A DNA stretch of 20,270 nucleotides from a virus: positions 1 to 20,270 of IMG/VR virus record IMGVR_UViG_3300025815_001586, one strand, 5' to 3'. Every line of letters starts with the position of its first letter. Within the stretch, counting starts at the first letter, position 1. The position numbers and the translations under genes are program-made. Positions 1 through 9,000 of this stretch are shown here, piece by piece. Below the pieces are notes generated by a model, which saw nothing but the letters and a program-made list of their open reading frames with translations, was not told the origin of the DNA and ran no database searches.

Positions 1-181
1 CTGTGTGTGAGTCAGCAGCTTGGATTTGCCAGAAAGTAGATTGTAAAACCTTACCTCCGTTTAATCCACCTGTTGCAGATAAGAAAGGAGTTCTTTGACC
101 ACCTACACGGAATAGCTCCCCAGAAAAGTTATTAATATTCTGAGAATAAATTGCGTTACCTGTCAGCGATATTGCTGCCAT
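1..181 (-). CDS. Major capsid protein, N-terminal part (cut by window edge)
   Basis: The first 60 codons of a gene reading leftwards off the window. The ATG at 181 is preceded by a strong GGAGG Shine-Dalgarno box seven bases upstream. The protein begins MAAISLTGNAIYSQNINNF and continues with GELFRVGGQRTPFLSATGG, a Gly/Ser/Thr-rich start with the 'TPFLS' segment common near the N-terminus of HK97-fold phage capsid proteins. Its position directly after a coiled-coil scaffolding gene is the classical scaffold-capsid pair, and this context carries most of the weight. It would form the icosahedral shell. The C-terminal bulk is outside the window, so the capsid family cannot be fixed; the SU10-like/DUF5309 group is a guess only. 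A tail adaptor or decoration protein is less likely. Confidence 0.75.
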   Translation of the reverse strand, partial: MAAISLTGNAIYSQNINNFSGELFRVGGQRTPFLSATGGLNGGKVLQSTFWQIQAADSHT

Positions 182-218
182 AAAACACCTCCGTATGTGT
201 CGTATTAAATTCTTTTAC

Positions 219-680
219 TTATTTTTTTTGTTGGTCCATAATGTTTAGCTTGGCTCTCAAAGAATCTTTTACTGAAGCTCCTTTAAGTGCAGCAGCTAAT
301 TGCTCATTTATGTCCATAGGTACTTCTGAAGCAGAATTTGCATCAAGTGCAGCTACTCTAGACCTAGCATCATCTTGTACAACTGGTGCAGGTTGTGACT
401 GTGGTGTAGTAACAACAGCTCCTGTTGGTTCAAAACCATACTCATCTTTAGCAAACTGTGCGATAGACTCTAAATCTACAGGTCCATCGTACACTTGTTT
501 CAACGCTTTACCGAAACCTTTGTCAGTAGATAATCCTAATTTTCCAAAGACATTGCTAATTTCTTTATCTTTATAAGAAGCTAACTCTGCCTCTAGTTTC
601 TTGATAGTATCATCTTTTCTATCAATTGTTTCTCTCATTTGTTTTACACCATGTTCTTGCGGTGCATCAAATTCTTCCAT
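219..680 (-). CDS. Capsid assembly scaffolding protein
   Basis: A 153-residue acidic/charged protein. The frame can be opened at a GTG at 692, but the ATG at 680 is preferred because GGAGG lies five bases upstream of it and would otherwise be coding. Residues of roughly 10-45 are a charged heptad-rich coiled coil (RETIDRKDDTIKKLEAELAS). The middle is Pro/Gln/Val-rich and probably disordered. The C-terminal end is Lys/Arg-rich (DSLRAKLNIMDQQKK), as in scaffolds whose basic tail binds the inner face of the capsid. Scaffolds chaperone procapsid assembly and leave before or during DNA packaging. The capsid gene follows 37 bases downstream, and a folded RNA with its own -10 box lies upstream, so this pair may be transcribed more strongly than the rest of the late operon. 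Confidence 0.82.
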   Translation of the reverse strand: MEEFDAPQEHGVKQMRETIDRKDDTIKKLEAELASYKDKEISNVFGKLGLSTDKGFGKALKQVYDGPVDLESIAQFAKDEYGFEPTGAVVTTPQSQPAPVVQDDARSRVAALDANSASEVPMDINEQLAAALKGASVKDSLRAKLNIMDQQKK

Positions 681-718
681 TTGTACCTCCACTATGTGTT
701 AACCTATCTGACAAGACC

Positions 719-876
719 ATAGGCATCTTGCCGTGGTGCTACCTTTACCACTTGACTTATCTCTCTGGTAGCTAAAAGCTATAAGTCCATTACTCTACGG
801 TTTTTAATACGAGCTTTCTACGTAGGCTGTGAAAGCTGAATGCAGGTCTATTTGTAGCGGACCACGCAACGCCTAA
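719..876 (-). ncRNA. Folded RNA element in the leader of the scaffold-capsid genes
   Basis: A non-coding stretch between two late genes with dense complementarity (plus-strand coordinates). The two ends pair: AGGC 721-724 with GCCT 871-874, TTGC 728-731 with GCAA 866-869, and GTGGT 733-737 with ACCAC 861-865. Next to this is GCTACC 738-743 with GGTAGC 767-772. The loop of that helix (GACTTAT 754-760) can pair with ATAAGTC 781-787, which would make a pseudoknot. AGCTTTC 812-818 pairs with GAAAGCT 831-837, and its loop (CGTAG 821-825) can pair with CTACG 795-799. GTGGT can alternatively pair with ACCAC 747-751, so two exclusive folds exist. On the minus strand a TATAAT box ends six bases before the outer stem would begin. 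It may be a cis-acting leader or a free small RNA. I recognise no known class. Confidence 0.6.
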
Positions 877-881
877 TATTT

Positions 882-887
882 ATTATA
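882..887 (-). promoter_or_regulatory. -10 box (TATAAT) before scaffold-capsid leader
   Basis: A perfect TATAAT on the minus strand immediately after the stop codon of the upstream gene. The expected start, near 875-876, falls at the first base of the folded RNA's outer stem. At a 17-base spacing the -35 position reads ACTGGA, which is poor, so an activator or a phage-specific factor may be needed. The box could also be chance in AT-rich DNA, but its placement at the edge of the RNA structure supports it. Confidence 0.5.
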
Positions 888-889
888 CA

Positions 890-1921
890 CTAATCTGCTA
901 TAAGTCCAGTAATTTGTTTATCTTTTTTAGCAGCACCTAATTGTACACCTTGTGTAGATGCTAGTTCTGATTGTATTCTTTGTACACGTTTAGCAGCAGT
1001 AATATCACCAACTGCATAATCTTCTAATGTAGATAAGTCTAATTCTCTACCAATAGTTTTTGCTTGTTGCATCATAGCTCCAGCAGTTCTATATAATTCT
1101 CCAGCTTTATCTACACCTAATCCAAGTTTTCTTAATCTTTCAAAGTTTTGGAATGTACCTGTAAATCCTCTAGATGTAGCTTGTGCTTGTAATTGTAAAG
1201 TAGCTATGTCACCTTCTAATATTTTATCTTGTATTTTAGGATTAATTAATGCAGCAAATACAGTTCCACTATCTAATGGTATGTTATATCTTTCTTTAAA
1301 TAATTTTTCTACTTCAGGTATTTGATTTTTAACACCAGCATAAACTAAATCTATTCTAGCTTGAAATTCTTCTGCAGATACTGGGTCACCAGTATTATAA
1401 CCTACAGCCATATCAGTAAATTCATCTTCAAAATCTGTAAAATCTGTAACACCAACTTCAGCTAATGTTTGTTTATAAGATGCTTTAACACCCATAAAAG
1501 AAATTTCACTCATAATTAATGTTCCATCATCACGCATTAATTTACCAAAGTTATCTTTCCAAGCTTTAGTTTGTCTAGTTAATCCTACAGCTACATCTTT
1601 ATCTCCAGTTTTAACCCAAGCTTTAGCATATTCTTGTAATACAGCTTCTGGTAAAAATGACATCATACCTTTAGCTACATCTAAACCTTGTGATAAAGTT
1701 CTACCATTATTAGATTCTGATGCTGTAGGTTGATAGCCACCATAATCTCCAGCATAAGTTTCATCTCGTACACCTTGTACTGATGCACCAGCAAATCCTT
1801 CTCTACCAGGTATTTTTCCTGATAATAAACGTTCTAATTCAGATTCACTTTCGCCAGGTCTAGCTGTATCATTAGCTGTTGTTCTAGCTCCACCTGGTCC
1901 TATAACTACTACTTGTGCCAT
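890..1921 (-). CDS. Late-operon virion-associated protein, 343 aa (no recognised domain)
   Basis: Last of four medium-sized proteins between the giant protein and the scaffold. The ATG overlaps the TAA of the upstream gene (TAATG). The N-terminus (MAQVVVIGPGGARTT) is followed by about 70 Gly/Ser/Glu-rich, probably disordered residues. From about residue 75 the protein is helical and rich in aromatic and charged residues, without signal peptide, membrane segment or coiled-coil longer than a few heptads. No catalytic motif was seen. Its place in the packaging-to-capsid block suggests a structural protein (internal, ejected or head-tail connector), but this is inferred from position only. It is the last gene before the second promoter and RNA leader. 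Confidence 0.85.
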   Translation of the reverse strand: MAQVVVIGPGGARTTANDTARPGESESELERLLSGKIPGREGFAGASVQGVRDETYAGDYGGYQPTASESNNGRTLSQGLDVAKGMMSFLPEAVLQEYAKAWVKTGDKDVAVGLTRQTKAWKDNFGKLMRDDGTLIMSEISFMGVKASYKQTLAEVGVTDFTDFEDEFTDMAVGYNTGDPVSAEEFQARIDLVYAGVKNQIPEVEKLFKERYNIPLDSGTVFAALINPKIQDKILEGDIATLQLQAQATSRGFTGTFQNFERLRKLGLGVDKAGELYRTAGAMMQQAKTIGRELDLSTLEDYAVGDITAAKRVQRIQSELASTQGVQLGAAKKDKQITGLIAD

Positions 1922-3171
1922 TATCCTACAAAGCTCCTACTTGTAATAATACCTTCACCAAATGCTGAGAATGCAGCTTTAGCAAGGTCATTTTTAACTT
2001 TTGCATAACCACGATTTAAACCTTCTTCTCTCATCAACTCAAGTTCTTTACCATAATCATTAGTTTTAATTAACTTGTCTAGTAATGGGTCATCATCTTT
2101 AAGATTAACACCCATAGTTATTGCAGCATTTTCTTTTTTATTTGTCACAATACTAGCCCAATCAATTTCTCTATCATACATATCATAAAATTGATATCTT
2201 CTATCTTTAAGTTCATTAATAAAATTATCTTTAAATAAAGCATTGTTACGCATTTTACCTGCAAGTTCACCAATCTTTGAAGTGTATTGTCCTTGTAAAT
2301 GTTTTGGTAAATAAGTATCTAATAAATTTTGAACTTCAGTTTCTTTATCTGTAGTAGTACTAATAGTTTGTCCACTTAAAGCATTAACTAATCCTGAATC
2401 TAATGTTACATCTGCGTATGGGTCAAACACTCCTTGCATCTGCATTATTGCTTCTTGTTGTGTAAAGTATCCACGTCTAGTCATATCAGCTAAATAATAC
2501 ACAGCATTTTCTGGTAATTTACTACCATAAGTTTTCATAGCTGTTTGATTAAATATATCTGTATATAAAGATAAATTCTTTTCAAACTGTACAGGGTCTG
2601 TAAATTCAGACCTTTCTGCTATAAGTTGTGATTGAGTTACTTGTAATCTTTCTAATATAGCTCCATACAAATCTGTTTCTTCAAAAGCTTCAACAGCTTT
2701 AGCCATATCACCGTTATTAGCAATGTAATATCCAGCTAAATTATTTATATATTCATCATCAGCTAATAATCTAGAAGTAATTTTTCTTCTATTATTTTCT
2801 GCAGCAGTTAAAAAATTATTTGCTATTTGGTATGCGTCACCTTCAATATCTAATATTCCTGCTGGTACGCTAACTAATTTATCTCCATTTAAAAATCCAC
2901 TTTCAAAACTACCAATAGATATAGTAGGTATACCATAATCTTCTCTAGCATATTTTTCTTCATCATCTGTAGCTTTAGGTTCTTCTCTGCTATCGTAATA
3001 ATTACTAATGTCTTTAAGTGTTAAATTTTTTGGTAAATCTAATGCATATGAATAACTACCAAGGTCAATAATAATTTTATATCCTTCACCTTCAACATAA
3101 ATTATTTGTGTACCTTGCCAATCAGATTTTATACCACCTTGAAAACCAACATTTGTTTCTATTTCAGACAT
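1921..3171 (-). CDS. Late-operon virion-associated protein, 416 aa (no recognised domain)
   Basis: A soluble acidic protein. Residues 20-50 look like a beta-rich segment (TQIIYVEGEGYKIIIDLGSY), residues 60-100 are charged, and the remainder is mainly helical with many Tyr/Asn/Lys residues. The start ATG shares one base with the stop of the upstream gene and GGAGG lies within that gene's last codons, so it is translated by coupling. No known catalytic or binding motif is visible. Like its neighbours it is probably a virion component made with the giant protein; a role in DNA ejection or the portal vestibule is possible but unproven. Confidence 0.85.
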   Translation of the reverse strand: MSEIETNVGFQGGIKSDWQGTQIIYVEGEGYKIIIDLGSYSYALDLPKNLTLKDISNYYDSREEPKATDDEEKYAREDYGIPTISIGSFESGFLNGDKLVSVPAGILDIEGDAYQIANNFLTAAENNRRKITSRLLADDEYINNLAGYYIANNGDMAKAVEAFEETDLYGAILERLQVTQSQLIAERSEFTDPVQFEKNLSLYTDIFNQTAMKTYGSKLPENAVYYLADMTRRGYFTQQEAIMQMQGVFDPYADVTLDSGLVNALSGQTISTTTDKETEVQNLLDTYLPKHLQGQYTSKIGELAGKMRNNALFKDNFINELKDRRYQFYDMYDREIDWASIVTNKKENAAITMGVNLKDDDPLLDKLIKTNDYGKELELMREEGLNRGYAKVKNDLAKAAFSAFGEGIITSRSFVG

Positions 3172-4598
3172 TATTTATTACCTCCAAATAAATTTTTAAT
3201 TCCATTAATACCTTGACCAGCATATTTAAAAGCTGCTTCACCAATAACACCTTGGTCTTTTCCAAAAATAGGTTGTAAAATTCCTTTATCTACTATTAAA
3301 TAAAAAGGGTCATATTCCATTTGTTTAGTAAACTTTTGTAATCCTTCTCCAAATGATTCTTGCACAGCTTCTTTAAAATTTTTTTCTGGTACTTCACCAG
3401 ATAATATAGCATCCATAGCTTTAGTTGTATCTCCACCATATTCAGATGCAAATGTAGTAGCACCTTTAACAGCAGCTAAAGCAAGATTGCCTATTGACCA
3501 ATAAGCTATACCTTGTAATAATAATCCACTTGCACCACCCATAACACCAGCTAATGCAGTTCCTGCAAATAATTTAGGTATTCCTTTACCTAAAGTGTAG
3601 GTTATAATTTCATCAACAGGTCCAAATATTTTTCCTACTACATCTAAAGATTTCCTTCCAAGACCTGGTGTACCTGTTTGTTTATCTATATTTTCTGCAA
3701 TATTATTTTCATAAATAGGAATATCTCTATCCATTGTTTGTGCGTCATAAGCAGGTCCATCGTACCCTTCTAAAGGGTCAAAATATTCTGCACGATTAGG
3801 ATAATTATCTAAACTATCTGCATTAGCTCTATCTGCACGTTGTGCATCTTCTATGTCATCATTAAAATATTGGGGTAAATCAGCATCCATTGTTTGTGCA
3901 TCATATGCAGGTCCATTGTAACCTTCAAAAGGGTCAAACTCATCACCTGTAGGTCGCATGTTTACATCTTTTGGTGTATTTATAGATTCGTAATCTATTT
4001 TTTTATTATTAATTTTAAAATTACCATTATCAACAAAAGATAAACCATTACGATTTAATTTTAAAGTTAATCCTGTTTCATTATGTGTTATAAAAGATGC
4101 TCTATTTTCATTTTTAACAGTCCATGAATCTTTAGGAGCATAAGCACTGTTATCATCATAATATGCAACACTAATATTACCGTCAGGAAAAAGATTGTCA
4201 TCAAAACCTTGTGTAGTTAATGCTTGTTTAATACTGTCTATTTCATTATTTCTTAAATTTTCTGCAACACCAATAACTGTTTTTTGAGATGCAGTTCCTA
4301 ATTTTGCATTATTAATTACTTTAGATAATTGTTTTTTTAATTCATTAAAATCTCTCATAAAATTAATTCTTGTACTATTACGAGATTGACCAGTAGTAGG
4401 TATAGTAAGAATATTATCCATTAAATTTTTTTCAAAAACTGTTAATTGATTTCCTACTTTAATATCTAATAAATTTTTTTCATTAGACCACCATTTTTCC
4501 CAATCTAAATTTAAACTACCACGCTGATTATTTATAATCCAATCTGTTTCAGTACGTTTATAACCAGGTGCTTCTATTTCTTGTATTTTTTCAGCCAT
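3171..4598 (-). CDS. Virion-associated protein, 475 aa, with internal duplication and hydrophobic segment
   Basis: Two features stand out. First, residues 221-242 and 273-294 are near-identical copies (DPFEGYNGPAYDAQTMDADLP and DPLEGYDGPAYDAQTMDRDIP) 52 residues apart, separated by an acidic Asn/Asp/Ala-rich linker. The duplication is also visible in the DNA (about 3732-3781 and 3888-3939). Second, residues of about 343-378 are a long Gly/Ala/Leu stretch (LFAGTALAGVMGGASGLLLQ followed by GIAYWSIGNLALAAV) that could form one or two membrane helices or a pore-like amphipathic hairpin. A membrane-active segment in an otherwise soluble late protein fits ejected proteins that help DNA cross the cell envelope. 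That role is inference. Start and stop are both coupled by TAATG. Confidence 0.85.
   Translation of the reverse strand: MAEKIQEIEAPGYKRTETDWIINNQRGSLNLDWEKWWSNEKNLLDIKVGNQLTVFEKNLMDNILTIPTTGQSRNSTRINFMRDFNELKKQLSKVINNAKLGTASQKTVIGVAENLRNNEIDSIKQALTTQGFDDNLFPDGNISVAYYDDNSAYAPKDSWTVKNENRASFITHNETGLTLKLNRNGLSFVDNGNFKINNKKIDYESINTPKDVNMRPTGDEFDPFEGYNGPAYDAQTMDADLPQYFNDDIEDAQRADRANADSLDNYPNRAEYFDPLEGYDGPAYDAQTMDRDIPIYENNIAENIDKQTGTPGLGRKSLDVVGKIFGPVDEIITYTLGKGIPKLFAGTALAGVMGGASGLLLQGIAYWSIGNLALAAVKGATTFASEYGGDTTKAMDAILSGEVPEKNFKEAVQESFGEGLQKFTKQMEYDPFYLIVDKGILQPIFGKDQGVIGEAAFKYAGQGINGIKNLFGGNK
3732..3939 (-). repeat. Imperfect direct repeat inside the 475-aa gene
   Basis: Two copies of about 50 bases (roughly 3732-3781 and 3888-3939), separated by about 105 bases, share segments such as CCATTGTTTGTGC and AAAGGGTCAAA on the plus strand and encode the duplicated [FY]-D-P-x-E-G-Y-x-G-P-A-Y-D-A-Q-T-M-D motif. 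Differences are mostly third-position changes, so the copies are kept by selection on the protein. Confidence 0.8.
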
Positions 4599-6067
4599 TA
4601 CGCTCCAAACATATACAGTATCATATCTTGCTGCATCTTTCTAACATCTTTACCATTCTCTATAGCTTTAGTTACTTTGCCATATTCTTTTTCAAATTGT
4701 GCATCACGTATAGCTTCAGGTGAATCAATAGCAAACATAGATAAATCTACTTTACCAGTACCAGGTTGAAATGTTCCTGTTTCATCTCTACCTATTTGTT
4801 GTAATTGTTGGTAAGCATCAGTAGATAATGCAAAGTTATAGTTATTTAAAAACTCATTTTTAGCTCGTTGTTTAGCTGCAGTTAAACTATAAGAATCATA
4901 AAATTTATCTGACCAAGTACTAAGTTCTTCTTCTGTAGGAGGTCTATTTAACTTAGCTTCAAAATAATCGTTAACAAGTTCTTTCATTTCTAATGGACCA
5001 GGAATATCCATCTTAGCTATTATTTGTTTAGCTATTTCACCTTCTTGATATCTAGCGTTAGCATTAGTTACTTTAGCAAATTCTTTTAAACCATAATTAA
5101 ATAACTGTCTTTCAAAACTAAATTCATTATTAAGTTCTTGTGTCTTTGTGAAAAATACAGATTGACCTGTTTCCATTTCTTTCATTAATTGTTTATATAA
5201 ATCAGAACCTTCTGTTGCATCTAAGTTTCTATCAATCCAATCCATAACTAATTGAATAGATTGTCTTAATGGTTCACCATATTTACCTTCATAACCTACA
5301 AACCAATCTGGAGAAACTATTTTATTTTCTAATAAAAACTTTTGATATGAAGATATTTCTTGTGTACTAGCATAATTATCTATAATTCCAGCTATTGGTG
5401 CAGCAACAAAATAACCTGCATGTGGTTTTAAAACTACACTATTTCCTTGTACTGTAGGTCTTAATGGTGAATCTGCTGAAGCTGCTAATAAAAATTCTAA
5501 ATCTTCTGCTGGTATAGTAATACCATTTTCTTGTGCATTAGAAATATAATTTTGAACTGCAATTTCGTTACCAATTAAACCTAACTTTGCGTATTTTTCA
5601 TATGTAGAAAAATCTAATTGAGGTCCTATAGTTTGTTCAGAAGGTGTTATAGCTGTTTCACCTTCACGCCTTCTTCTAGATTTATCAATCCAACTTTCAT
5701 CAGAAGTAGAAGTTACTACAGGAGAACCCATATTAGGACCAGAAGGTGCAGCAATTTTATTATTTTCTTGTACTTGTTGCTCTACTGGTTTTTCATTAAA
5801 AGCTGCAGAAAAATCATTTCTAAAACTTTCTAAAGGAACTGAATCATTTTTAATACTTTCTAAAGCTTCAGCTTTTAATTTACGTTCAGAATCTGTACTA
5901 GGTTCAAATGAATTAATAAAATTAATAAATGATTCTTTAGTAACTTCAGCAATACCAGTAGAAAAAGCATAAGTGCTATCTAATTTTACAAGTTCTGAAT
6001 TTGGTTCTGCTTCTTTAAGTTTTCTAAACCATTCACCTAATCTTGTACCTAAACTTTTTTTTGCCAT
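4598..6067 (-). CDS. Late-operon virion-associated protein, 489 aa (no recognised domain)
   Basis: A soluble protein with a basic N-terminus (MAKKSLGTRLGEWFRKLKEA), a Ser/Pro/Gln-rich linker around residues 90-125, and an alpha-helical C-terminal half. Residues 374-388 (NRPPTEEELSTWSDK) follow the 'RPPTxEEL' pattern often seen in helical repeats of phage virion proteins; I give it no function. Three bases (TTA) separate it from the stop of the giant gene, and an AAGGA box lies in that gene's last codons. Its stop overlaps the next start (TAATG). It probably belongs to the same assembly as the giant protein and the three following proteins. Confidence 0.85.
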   Translation of the reverse strand: MAKKSLGTRLGEWFRKLKEAEPNSELVKLDSTYAFSTGIAEVTKESFINFINSFEPSTDSERKLKAEALESIKNDSVPLESFRNDFSAAFNEKPVEQQVQENNKIAAPSGPNMGSPVVTSTSDESWIDKSRRRREGETAITPSEQTIGPQLDFSTYEKYAKLGLIGNEIAVQNYISNAQENGITIPAEDLEFLLAASADSPLRPTVQGNSVVLKPHAGYFVAAPIAGIIDNYASTQEISSYQKFLLENKIVSPDWFVGYEGKYGEPLRQSIQLVMDWIDRNLDATEGSDLYKQLMKEMETGQSVFFTKTQELNNEFSFERQLFNYGLKEFAKVTNANARYQEGEIAKQIIAKMDIPGPLEMKELVNDYFEAKLNRPPTEEELSTWSDKFYDSYSLTAAKQRAKNEFLNNYNFALSTDAYQQLQQIGRDETGTFQPGTGKVDLSMFAIDSPEAIRDAQFEKEYGKVTKAIENGKDVRKMQQDMILYMFGA

Positions 6068-6070
6068 TAA

Positions 6071-9000
6071 TTATCCTTCTGGTAAATAATCCAAGTATTC
6101 TTGGTCATCTCTATATAACTTTAACATAACACCTGTCCATACAGCCCAAAAATCTGGATAATTTTCAATAATACCATTAGCTTCATTATACATCCACAAC
6201 CTAAGTGCTTTAGCTCTAACATCATCTGATGTTAACCACCAGTCTTTATTTCTTGTAGGTGAGTATTGTATAGACAATTGTTCAGCTTCTTCCCATTTAA
6301 CTAATGCTTCAGCAAATCCTTGTGCAGCAGCAAATTCCATAATTTTAGGATTAGTTGTCCAGTATTCTCTCATTTCATTAAATATATCCATTGTTGCTGG
6401 TGGAGATAATAAACCATATTCATCAGCTTGAAATCCAGGTAAAGCTTCTTTTAATTGTTCTCTATATAATCTTTTAATAACAGTTTTCTTAACTGATGGT
6501 ATTGTTGTTTTGTCTAAGTTCTTAGTAAATGTTTTATATCTAAAGAAACCAATTGTATCATTAACAGCTCTACGATATTGGTCAGGACTTAATAAATTCT
6601 TTTCACGAATAATATCATTATAATTTTTTTCTTCATAAGGATTGTCAATGTTTAAATAATAACCACTAACTTTTAGTGTACTAAAAATATCTGCGTTTTC
6701 TTTTTGAAATTGTTGTACTCTAACACTGTAAGGTTGTTTACCAGTTTCTGATTGTGTTCTAGGACTTAACAAATAAGGATGTTCTACTCCATATAATTCT
6801 AAAAATTCATTATATGTAGCTACATCATTACCTTCATTTTTTTCTTTAATACGTACATATTCTTCATACAATACAGCTTGACCCCATAAGTTTCCTTGTT
6901 TGTCATCAATAAAATATTCTGGTTGAAATCCTGTAGGACCAAAGAATTGATAAATAAATTGAAAACCAAACAAAGTTCCTGATTTAACTTTTGCATATTC
7001 TAAATATGCATTTTCTATTTCACCTTTATTTAATTCATTAACAGATAAACCTGGATACAATTTGTTAATATATTTATCTAACTTACCAGCTTTATATAAT
7101 CTTTCAGGTTCACCAGCAGATACACCCCATCTATACAAATCAATAGTAGCTTTAGCTCTCATACGTTCTGCTTCTGTACTTGCATCAGATATAACATCAA
7201 ACTCATCAGCACCAAGTAACCAAGCATTTAATTTTTTATATACAGGTGATATAGAAAATACATCAGTTAATTTTTCTGGTGGAGGAAACTCTCCAAATAA
7301 AGTTTTTTCTAAACTGTTAGCCCAACCATACTCTGCACCTAATTTAGTAGATGCAGTTTCAATTGGAGGTAAAACTTTATTTAAAGCAAAACCTACAAAT
7401 GGGTTAGGTCCAGGTACAAATCCTTGTCCTAACAAGTTAACACCTTGTACATATCCTCTAGGTGATATTTGTACTTGTTGTTCTCCTCCTGATAATTCAT
7501 CATCAAAAATTAAACTTGACATAAAACCACCAAATGGCATGACAAACATATCTTCTTGTGGGTCTTGTGGATTAGCTACAAAAAATCCATCATTAGAACT
7601 ACTACCTAAAGCATCTGCAGCACTGCCACCTCTAAAACCTACATGCCCTTTACGTAATACATATGGATTTTGTGCAAGTAACTTACCCCATGTTTGAAAT
7701 ACTTCAAACCACACTTCAGCAAATGGAAAAACATTTACTAACTTGTCAGATATAGTATGTCTTTGTTTTGTATCATACAATAATTCTTTTACACCAGCTA
7801 ATGCATAAGCTTTAGATTCTATATTCATAGCTTCGTAATCATCAATTTTTCCTGGTTTATACAATTTACTAGCACCTGTAAGTTCATCAATAATTTTTTT
7901 AGGAACTGCAGCATCTTTAGCTTCTTTAATAAATTGTTTTCTTAATCTTGGTGTAAAATCAGCAAATCTTTCACCAACATACATCCATCTAAATTGTTTA
8001 AATGTCGTAGACCTATTAAGAATACCAATAGGTTTTGTCATTAAATGGTCAAATACTGTTTGATAAAATATATCCATACCATCTTGAAACATTCCAAGAA
8101 AGTTTTTGTCAGTAGATTCATCAGCAAGATTTCTAGTAATTGTCATCATACCTGGGTCTAGTCCATCTTGTTTGTTGTAATATAACTTTAATTCATCTAG
8201 TACTTTTGATTTTTTAAATTTCTTTAACAAATTTTCTTCAGAACTAAAAAACTCAATTACATTTTTTTCATCAACACCATCAGTACCAAATTTAGCTAAT
8301 GTACCTTCACCAATCATTTTTCTAATATTTTGATTACCAGTATTAGTATTTAGTCTTAATTTATATTGATAAGTACCATCAGCTTGTTTAAATATATCTT
8401 TACCTTCAGATATTTGACCACCAGCACTAATACGTATTCTTGATTCTAAAAATTGTAAATGTTGGTCTAAAGTAACAGAACCATCTCTTAAAATTTCTGA
8501 CCATTTATTGCCACCGTATTTAATTAATTGTATTCTAGCTTCTCTACCTGCAGGAGATAATAACCATTCATTTAATTCTTTAGAGCCATAACCAAACTTA
8601 GCTACTTGTCTAGCAATAGGGTCATTTCTTAAATGTCTTAACTCTGCATACATTGATTCTGCTATTTGGTCTATTGTTAATTCAGATTTATCTTTTGCAA
8701 GATATTCTAAATATTTATTTTGTTTACGTCCTCTAGCATCAGCTATGTCATTAGGTCTAAATGTTTTTTGCATAGCTTCTATAACTTCTTCTTGCATTAA
8801 AAACTCTACAGCATCATTGTTTTGTTTAGCTTTTGTATATTTACCTAATGAAACTTTTTCTAACATAGCTCCAACTTTACTGTTTGGATTATGTGCAAAA
8901 ACCCATTGCAAATATTCATGTGGTTTGTTATAAAATCCTGATAAACCTTTAACAGCTATACGTGCTTGTTCTTCTAAAAACACACGTGTAAAAAATGCAA

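Noticed and set aside
7062-7697. 211-codon ORF on the plus strand inside the giant gene
   Set aside because: Antisense shadow of the giant gene: no ribosome binding site, composition dictated by the other strand. The same applies to the other plus-strand frames between 241 and 15967.
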